Shown here: positions 20,033-27,335 of the stretch, piece by piece
Numbering within the stretch: the stretch's first letter is position 1
How the letters are laid out: each line of letters starts with the position of its first letter
NCBI GenBank assembly: GCA_017161655.1
Contig: JADFCV010000001.1
Location: 1 to 64,000, forward strand
DNA length: 64,000 nt
DNA from: Candidatus Sumerlaeota bacterium
Lineage (GTDB): Bacteria; Sumerlaeota; Sumerlaeia; Sumerlaeales; Sumerlaeaceae
Reading direction: 5' to 3'
Translations under genes and position numbers: made by a program
Notes under the pieces: model-generated
Told to the model about the DNA's origin: nothing
What the model saw: only the letters and a program-made list of their open reading frames with translations
Databases searched by the model: none

Positions 20033-22240
20033 ATGGAGCGGCTGCCTTATCTGCTTGGCCAAAAGCAAAGCGGGGTTGCGCGTTTGCTGAGGCTGAGAAT
20101 TCTCGCTCTTGGGCTAACGGCTCCGTGTGTTCAATTTGCACTGCTACGTGAACTCATGGGGGCTTACGGGGGCAACGAGTATCTTGTTGGCCTTGCTCTG
20201 GCAAGTTGGCTTCTCTTTGGTGGCCTGGCGAGTTTGCTTGCACGGTGGCGTCCGCCAGGCGAGCTCATTCCCTCGCCGCTGGAACGGTGGTTGTGGGCGG
20301 CGATGGCATGGGCGCCCCTTCTTAGCATCCTTGCATTGCGGTGGGCTAGGCATCGCCTCTTTCTCACCGGCGCTGGTCTTGGCCTCTCAACGCAGCTTGC
20401 CGTAACGGCTTTTGCTCAGCTCCCGTTCTGTTCACTGAGTGCTTATCTTCTCGTACGCAACGCACAAAGACTCGCACTGGACAAAAAGGAATTTGGCATT
20501 GGCCAAAGCTACCTCTGGGATGCTATCGGGAGTTTAGCGGGAGGGGCGCTGTTTGCCCTGGTTCTTTCACCACTTTTGGGGCACTTGCAGATAGCCGGAG
20601 TTGTCGCTGCGGTGCTAACAGCTTTTGCGCTCCCTGTGCCATTCGAACGTTTCCCTGCAACTTTTCAAAGGCTTCTCGGGTGGGGTGCCCTTGGTGGTTT
20701 GTCTCTCATCGCAGGCTTGCTCGGCGAGCGCCTATCTTTAGGATGGCTGATTCCGGCTGGCCACCTTGTTTTTGAAGCTCGCTCGCCTTACGGACAAATC
20801 GTTGTCAGTGAACTTGGCGGGCAGCGCACGTATCTGCGTAACGGAGCCCCACTGTTTTCCACCGATACTCCAGAAATCGTTGAGCAGTTCGTTCACCTGC
20901 CAATGCTTTTGCACTCGTCGCCCAAGCAGGTCCTCGTGGTTGGAGCGCCACGCCGGGAAGTCTGGCAGGCAATCCAGCAGCACCACGTCATTGAGGTCAC
21001 ATTTGTCCAGCCGGATCCAGCGCTCGATAAGGCGCTTCGGGCGTGTGGAGATTTCGCGAGCGATCCCAACGTGCGCGTGATTTGCGACGATGCCCGTCGT
21101 TTTCTTTCAGTCAATCCGCCGCTTTACGATGTTGTCCTGGTGGACGAAGGACTGCCTACGACTCTTCTCGCTAATCGCTATTTTACCCGCGAGTTCGCTC
21201 GCCTTGCCCGGAGTGCTTTGAAACCTGGCGGACTCATTGCGCTCCCTCTTGGCGAGTACACCGATTATTTTGATCAACCGCGAGCTCAGCTCATTGCCTC
21301 AGTCTGCCGGGCCTTCGAATCGGAATTCCCCCACGTGCGCTTACTCGCTGCCGACTATGTGACGCTAGTGGCAGCTCAGCATTCTCTCGCGGCCGATCTG
21401 TCGAGCCAATTCGAACAAAGAGCTCCCCGCACAGCGTATGTGCGTCCCACCTACATCGCCGCGACGGTTGCTGCTCCCGACCGGATCGCTTCGCTCAACC
21501 GCGTGCGGTCCATGCCAGCACTGATGAACTCGGACTCGTTTCCCATAGCCAGTCGCTTTGTTTTGCAGAGATGGATGAATGAGTATGGTTCCCATGTCGG
21601 GGTTGTCGAAACGTGTCTGATTGTGGCTGTCCTCGTTTTTGTTTTGCGGATGAGACGAGTTCAATGGCCGGTCTTCATCGCCGGATTTAGTGCGTCCGGA
21701 CTGGAGTATGTTGCCCTCGCCATGGTTCAAACTTTTGCAGGCACTCTGTATTATCTATCCACCTTTTTCATCACCCTCTTTATGGCTGGTCTCGCGGTGG
21801 GAGTGATTTGGGCCCAACGGCTGCAAGCACGACCTAAGGTTATTGTACGCGCTATCCTGACGTTTGCATGCTTGGCCGCCGCACAGGGTCTTTTTATTCT
21901 CGAGGTGCCTGATCTGCCCCATGTTTTGAACCGCATAGCGCTGCCGATTCCAGGCATCCAGCTTTGGTTCATTGCGAGTGTCTTTGGTCTGTTGTTACTT
22001 GCGCAGGGAGCTCTCACCGCAATCGTCTTCGCGCTTTGCAGCAGAGTGGAAGAGATCGATCTAGCCCAGCGCACCTCGCGACTCTATGCAGCCGATTTTG
22101 TCGGAGGTGCGTTGGGGGCGGGGCTCTTCGCTATCTTTTTGGTCCCCACTCTTGGCATGGTGGTTCCATCTGTAGTCTGTGCTTTGTTCCTGCTGGTTGC
22201 CTCCTTAGGTCCCAGTTCCCGACGCGGCCGCCACGGCTAG
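20033..22240 (+). CDS. polytopic membrane protein with internal spermidine-synthase-like domain
   Basis: N- and C-terminal hydrophobic blocks around SPYGQIVVSELGGQRTYLRNGAPLFSTDTPEIVEQFVHLPMLLHSSPKQVLVVGA...DDARRFLSVNPPLYDVVLVDEGLPTTLLANRYFTREFARLARSALKPGGLIALPL. Confidence 0.8.
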   Translation: MERLPYLLGQKQSGVARLLRLRILALGLTAPCVQFALLRELMGAYGGNEYLVGLALASWLLFGGLASLLARWRPPGELIPSPLERWLWAAMAWAPLLSILALRWARHRLFLTGAGLGLSTQLAVTAFAQLPFCSLSAYLLVRNAQRLALDKKEFGIGQSYLWDAIGSLAGGALFALVLSPLLGHLQIAGVVAAVLTAFALPVPFERFPATFQRLLGWGALGGLSLIAGLLGERLSLGWLIPAGHLVFEARSPYGQIVVSELGGQRTYLRNGAPLFSTDTPEIVEQFVHLPMLLHSSPKQVLVVGAPRREVWQAIQQHHVIEVTFVQPDPALDKALRACGDFASDPNVRVICDDARRFLSVNPPLYDVVLVDEGLPTTLLANRYFTREFARLARSALKPGGLIALPLGEYTDYFDQPRAQLIASVCRAFESEFPHVRLLAADYVTLVAAQHSLAADLSSQFEQRAPRTAYVRPTYIAATVAAPDRIASLNRVRSMPALMNSDSFPIASRFVLQRWMNEYGSHVGVVETCLIVAVLVFVLRMRRVQWPVFIAGFSASGLEYVALAMVQTFAGTLYYLSTFFITLFMAGLAVGVIWAQRLQARPKVIVRAILTFACLAAAQGLFILEVPDLPHVLNRIALPIPGIQLWFIASVFGLLLLAQGALTAIVFALCSRVEEIDLAQRTSRLYAADFVGGALGAGLFAIFLVPTLGMVVPSVVCALFLLVASLGPSSRRGRHG

Positions 22241-22299
22241 GGGAAAACTGACGTGAAAAGTCATGCTGCTTTGTAAAATGACTTTGTGAGTGAGTTTCA

Positions 22300-23613
22300 A
22301 TGGACGAGCGGGAAAGCGACAAGCTTGAGGAAAGGTCTGATAACCTTCTCATATCGCGTCGCGACCTGCTGCGCCTGGGGCTCGCGGGCGGAGTCGCTTG
22401 TTTATCCGGCGCATGTTGGGCGTGGCTTTTTGGCTCAGAAGCGATCACCGATGCCACAAAAGACAATCCCGGTGTTTTCAAGAAAGGCGCGCCGGATGAC
22501 CGCACGTTCGAAGCCTGGAGGCAACGAGGCTGGGTGCGCGAGGGCATGCACTACCGCAAGGACGGGTCAACGGTGCAATGCTCGATTTGCCCTAATCGAT
22601 GCGTCCTTGAGCCTGGTGATCGCAGCCACTGTCGCACACGTATCAATCGCGATGGCACGCTTTTCACGCTCGCGTACAGCAATCCCTGCTCTTTCCACGT
22701 CGATCCTGTTGAGAAAAAACCTCTCTTTCATTTTCTTCCAGGAACACGCACCTTCTCACTCGCTATTGCAGGCTGCGTGTTGCGGTGCATGAACTGCCAG
22801 AATTGGGAGATCTCTCAGAAACGTCCCGAAGATACCAAAAAAGCAGAGGGTCCTGAGATTCGGATGCGCCCGGGCGCGCCACCACCGGCAAGCTTAGATG
22901 ACCTGGCGCGACTTACCATGACGCCAGAAGATGTGGTTGCGTTGGCAAAAGCAACCAGCTCTCCTTCTATTTCGTATACCTACTCCGAACCCATCGCCTG
23001 GTACGAATTCACCTACGACACGGCGAAGAAAGCACGGGAGGCCGGTCTCAAAAACATTCTTGTCACGAGTGGCTACATTCGCACTGAGCCACTTCGCGAG
23101 GTAGCGCGCTACATCGACGCCGCGCATGTGGATCTCAAAGGTTTTGACGAAGCGACCTACATGAAACTGAACGCCGGTCATCTTCAACCGGTGCTCGATG
23201 CAATTCGAACCTTGCGGGATCAGGGCGTATGGGTCGAAGTCATCAATCTCATCGTTCCCACTTATACGGACAACCTTCTCACAATCCGTCGAATGTGTGA
23301 GTGGCTTGCGCGAGAGGTGGATCCCAACGTCCCACTTCACTTTTCCCGTTTCCACCCAGCGCATCGGTTAACCCATCTCCCGCCGACCCCCATTGGCACC
23401 CTCGAACGCGCTCGCGGCGAAGCTCGCGCTGCCGGGTTACGCTTTGTTTACATCGGCAATGTGACGGGAATCTCAGATGCTGGGACGACTTTCTGCCCGA
23501 ACTGCCACAAAGCAGTCATTGAGCGTGACGTGTTCGCTGTGACGACAATGCGCCTGCGCGATGGTCGCTGCGAGTTTTGTCAGACACCGATCCCCGGCGT
23601 ATGGAAGGCGTAG
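22300..23613 (+). CDS. AmmeMemoRadiSam system radical SAM enzyme with Tat-like leader
   Basis: SRRDLLRLGLAGGVACLSGACWAW leader; CX3CX2C in FSLAIAGCVLRCMNCQNWEISQ; VQCSICPNRCVLEPGDRSHCRTR; DLKGFDEATYMKLNAGHLQPVLDAI. Confidence 0.9.
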   Translation: MDERESDKLEERSDNLLISRRDLLRLGLAGGVACLSGACWAWLFGSEAITDATKDNPGVFKKGAPDDRTFEAWRQRGWVREGMHYRKDGSTVQCSICPNRCVLEPGDRSHCRTRINRDGTLFTLAYSNPCSFHVDPVEKKPLFHFLPGTRTFSLAIAGCVLRCMNCQNWEISQKRPEDTKKAEGPEIRMRPGAPPPASLDDLARLTMTPEDVVALAKATSSPSISYTYSEPIAWYEFTYDTAKKAREAGLKNILVTSGYIRTEPLREVARYIDAAHVDLKGFDEATYMKLNAGHLQPVLDAIRTLRDQGVWVEVINLIVPTYTDNLLTIRRMCEWLAREVDPNVPLHFSRFHPAHRLTHLPPTPIGTLERARGEARAAGLRFVYIGNVTGISDAGTTFCPNCHKAVIERDVFAVTTMRLRDGRCEFCQTPIPGVWKA

Positions 23614-23748
23614 GCTCTCGCCAGTGTTTCTCTCTTCGTGAATGCGCCAACTTCTTGCTTGCCGCGTACTTTTGAAACATTAGCCTGCTCCACGGAATGT
23701 GCGAGGTCATGTTCCGATCCCGCACTCGATGCTTAGGAGAAATGCGTT

Positions 23749-24879
23749 ATGTTCAAACGCGTCTTGGTCACAGGAGGAGCTGGTTTTATCGGCTCCCACA
23801 TGGTAGATCTACTTATTGAACGTGGCTACAAAGTCCGTGTGTTTGATAACCTTGAGCCTCAAGTCCATGGTCAGCGAGAAACACCTCCCGATTACTTGAA
23901 CAAAGAAGCGGAGTTTGTTCGCGGCGACGTGCGCGATCGTGATGCCTTGAAGAAAGCGTTAGAAGGCGTGGATGCCGTCGTGCATGACGCAGCGATGGTG
24001 GGAGTGGGGCAATCGCAATACCAGATTTTGCGCTATACTGACGTCAACACGACGGGCACCGCTAACCTTCTCGATCTCATCATCAACGAATGTCGGCATG
24101 TCGAGCGGCTACTCGTTGCGAGTTCGATGAGCATCTATGGGGAAGGGGCGTACCGCCGCCCATCGGACGGCAAAATCGTCTACCCTGTGCTTCGTCCAGA
24201 GGAGCAACTCGAACGCCACGATTTCGATGTGCATGACCCTGAGACTCATGAAATCCTGGAGGCGGTGCCTACCCCCGAAACGAAACCGCTTTACTGCACC
24301 TCAGTGTACGCGCTTAACAAGAAAGATCAGGAGGAGTACACGATCGTTGTCGGCCGTGCTCATCGGCTGTCGGTGGTCGCATGCCGCTACTTCAATGTCT
24401 ATGGTCCACGTCAATCACTGTCTAATCCCTACACTGGTGCGGCTGCCATTTTCTTATCACGGATAAAGAACGGGAATCCGCCGCTCATTTATGAAGATGG
24501 AAAACAAGTTCGAGATTTTATCTGTGTGCGCGACATCGTCGAAGCCAAACTGTTCCTGCTGGAAAACCCAAAAGCGAATCTTGAGCCTTACAACATCTGT
24601 ACGGGGCAGCCGACGTCCATCCTTGACCTTGCCCGCCTTCTCGCGAAATTGAACGGCCGGGAAGACCTTGAACCATTGGTCACCAGAAGATTCCGCGCCG
24701 GCGACATTCGCCATTGTTATGGTGATCCGAGCAAAATCAATGCGCTGGGCTGGAAAGCTCGGATCTCGCTCGAAGAGGGACTGCAAGACCTCGTGGCGTG
24801 GTCTGCAAGCGTCGAAGCTGTGGACAAGGTTGAGGAGGCGCATCGCGAATTAGAGCAGCGTGGTCTTGTACGCGGGTAA
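23749..24879 (+). CDS. NAD-dependent epimerase/dehydratase (extended SDR)
   Basis: RVLVTGGAGFIGSHMVDLLIERGYKVRVFDNL, YALNKKDQEEY, RYFNVYGPRQSLSNPYTG. Confidence 0.9.
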   Translation: MFKRVLVTGGAGFIGSHMVDLLIERGYKVRVFDNLEPQVHGQRETPPDYLNKEAEFVRGDVRDRDALKKALEGVDAVVHDAAMVGVGQSQYQILRYTDVNTTGTANLLDLIINECRHVERLLVASSMSIYGEGAYRRPSDGKIVYPVLRPEEQLERHDFDVHDPETHEILEAVPTPETKPLYCTSVYALNKKDQEEYTIVVGRAHRLSVVACRYFNVYGPRQSLSNPYTGAAAIFLSRIKNGNPPLIYEDGKQVRDFICVRDIVEAKLFLLENPKANLEPYNICTGQPTSILDLARLLAKLNGREDLEPLVTRRFRAGDIRHCYGDPSKINALGWKARISLEEGLQDLVAWSASVEAVDKVEEAHRELEQRGLVRG

Positions 24880-24965
24880 AGCTCGGCTGTTCTGGTCCCG
24901 TAGGGAACAGCGATGCAGCTAGTCAATCGATTGCACTCTGGAGAAATGGAATAAGAGGCACGAGA

Positions 24966-26177
24966 ATGGGCACGCCTTTAGTGACAGAACACACAAGTCC
25001 CGCAATGGATTTAGCCGTGGCAGTGCAGCAGTTCCTGGGCACACCCCACACTCTTTTCTCCATCCGAGTTTGGCCCGGAATGCAAATTCCCGATGCTGTG
25101 GCTGCAGCGATTGCCATCCTGATCGGTTTTGCAGTGGTGCTCGCCTTTGTGAGTCTCTCGGTCATGATTCTCGTTTACCTCGAGCGCAAGGTGGCGGGGC
25201 ATATTCAAAGCCGCCTCGGTCCCATGCGGGTTGGCTGGCACGGGATTCTGCAGAGCGTCGCCGATGGACTAAAACTCTTTGTAAAGGAAGACATTGTTCC
25301 GGCGCAGGCTCATAAACTTCTTTTTTCGCTTGCCCCCACTCTCGTGCTGCTTGGCGCAATCGTTCCCTTTGTAGCGTTGCCATTTGCGGACAAGCTTGTC
25401 GTGGCAAACATGGATCTCGCAGTCTTCTTTGTGTTGGCTTTTACTTCTGTGGAAGTCATCGGAGTGGTCATGGCGGGTTGGGCGCCGAACTCTAAGTGGT
25501 CCCTCTACGGAGGAATGCGCCTTGCCGCCCAAATGATGAGTTACGAGATCCCGCTCGGCATCAGTGCCCTCGTCGTAGTCACTTTAGCCGGTTCTCTGAA
25601 CTTTGGAGACATTGCGCAGCAGCAACGCGCTCTTCCGTTTGCGCTGGTATCGCCATGGGGATTTTTCGCCTTCTTTATTTTCTACATAGCTGGACTTGCC
25701 AGTGCCAAGCGTGCTCCTTTTGATCTCCCCGAAGCCGAAAGCGAACTCGTGAGCGGCTTCCATACCGAGTACAGCGGTATGCGTTTCGCGTTTTTCTTCC
25801 TTGCTGAGTATGCCGTGATGGTGCTTCTCAGTGCCACGGCTTCGATCCTTTTTCTCGGTGGGTGGAATTTCCCTCTCGATGCGACGGGACGGCCGTTTCT
25901 GGGCGCAGCACAGCTTCTAGCCAAGGTTTCCGTTCTTCTGTTTGTCATGCTATGGCTTCGCTGGACGTTGCCGCGTGTCCGCATTGATCAGGTCATGTTT
26001 GCTTGCTTGAAGGTTCTACTTCCGTTCTCCCTTGTGTGCTTACTCGGCGCCACCGTCGAGGTTCTTTTGCGCAACCACCTTGCGATGTGGACGCTGTTTG
26101 CGGTGCTTGTCAGCGTCTCCTACGTGCTTGCTCGTGGCTCAGAAAGTTTTAACGGCAAGAGAGTAAGTCGCGCGTAA
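24966..26177 (+). CDS. nuoH: NADH-quinone oxidoreductase subunit H
   Basis: YLERKVAGHIQSRLGPMRVGWHGILQSVADGLKLFVKEDIVPAQAHK; APFDLPEAESELVSGFHTEYSGMRFAFFFLAEY. Confidence 0.95.
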   Translation: MGTPLVTEHTSPAMDLAVAVQQFLGTPHTLFSIRVWPGMQIPDAVAAAIAILIGFAVVLAFVSLSVMILVYLERKVAGHIQSRLGPMRVGWHGILQSVADGLKLFVKEDIVPAQAHKLLFSLAPTLVLLGAIVPFVALPFADKLVVANMDLAVFFVLAFTSVEVIGVVMAGWAPNSKWSLYGGMRLAAQMMSYEIPLGISALVVVTLAGSLNFGDIAQQQRALPFALVSPWGFFAFFIFYIAGLASAKRAPFDLPEAESELVSGFHTEYSGMRFAFFFLAEYAVMVLLSATASILFLGGWNFPLDATGRPFLGAAQLLAKVSVLLFVMLWLRWTLPRVRIDQVMFACLKVLLPFSLVCLLGATVEVLLRNHLAMWTLFAVLVSVSYVLARGSESFNGKRVSRA

Positions 26178-26280
26178 CATTCCCGCTTCTTGCGGATCTT
26201 CTGTCTCACTTGTCCTCTTGCAGAAAAGGCACGGGGGTGTGGTAAATTATTCTTAGAAAGCAACGTGAGCGCAGGGAGGT

Positions 26281-27126
26281 GTGCGTATGTTGACAACGGA
26301 CGTTCGTCCTGCAGTCAACGCGGGCCGTTATGGTTTTTATCCCTCCGACCCCGTGGAATTGCGCCAGCTGCTCGAGCGTTTCTTTGCCAGAGCAGTGGTG
26401 CCAACTGAGATCGCCCCAATCGCCTTGGTTTCGCCTCATGCGGGGTACATTTATAGTGGTCCAACGGCTGCGCACGCGTATAAGCTTCTCGTAGGAAGAA
26501 CGATTGAGCGAGCTATTGTTTTAGCTCCGAGTCATTACGCTGCCTTCCCTGGCGCTAGCATTTTCCCGGGCCGGGCCTTTGCTACACCGCTTGGCGACGT
26601 TCCCCTGGACCGGAAATTCATCGAGGAGCTCCTGGGAAACCATGGTCACTTTGATTTTTATCCTGATGCGGAGCGCCGAGAGCATTCTCTGGAGGTTCAA
26701 CTCCCTTTTCTCCAGTACGTCTTGAAACAGTTTGAGTTAGTCCCCATCGTGATGTATGATCGCTCGCTTTCGAATTGTAAGCGAATTGCTAACAGCTTAA
26801 TTGAGACCATGGCGAAATACCCAAAAGCGACGATCATTGTCGCGAGTTCGGATTTATATCATGGGCCAGGAGCTGAGCGAGCTTATCGTGAGAGCGAGAA
26901 TACCGCACGTGCGATCGCCAGCTTGGATCCAGTGGATTTTGCAACAGGAATTGAGAGCGGAGAATATATGGCTTGTGGCGCTGGCCCCATCACCACCGCA
27001 ATGCTTCTTGCCCGAGCCCTCGGCGCGGAAAAAGGCACGGTGCTTTCCCTTTCCACGAGCTACGACGCCCATCCCATGAGCGAGGACTACGTGGTGGGGT
27101 ACACAGCGGTGGCCTATTACCGTTGA
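26281..27126 (+). CDS. AmmeMemoRadiSam system protein B (MEMO1 family), second copy, no signal peptide
   Basis: NAGRYGFYPSDPVEL, SPHAGYIYSGPTAAHAY, LAPSHYAAFPGASI, EHSLEVQLPFLQYVL, ASSDLYHG, MACGAGPITTAM. Confidence 0.9.
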   Translation: MRMLTTDVRPAVNAGRYGFYPSDPVELRQLLERFFARAVVPTEIAPIALVSPHAGYIYSGPTAAHAYKLLVGRTIERAIVLAPSHYAAFPGASIFPGRAFATPLGDVPLDRKFIEELLGNHGHFDFYPDAERREHSLEVQLPFLQYVLKQFELVPIVMYDRSLSNCKRIANSLIETMAKYPKATIIVASSDLYHGPGAERAYRESENTARAIASLDPVDFATGIESGEYMACGAGPITTAMLLARALGAEKGTVLSLSTSYDAHPMSEDYVVGYTAVAYYR

Positions 27127-27335
27127 TTTGCCAGCGCACGTGCAATTTTTTGTGGACACACACTTGCACTTGAAGCGGTGTAAGTAGAACGGAAAAAACA
27201 GTCGCTCAACGTGCGTCTCACGATAGCTTCGGGGTTGACGCCACGAGAGTGTGGAGTATGTTTTTGTACAAGTGCCTGAAACATGAAAGGGCCGCCTTCC
27301 GCGGGTAAACACCGACGATTAAGGAGAGTGGGACA

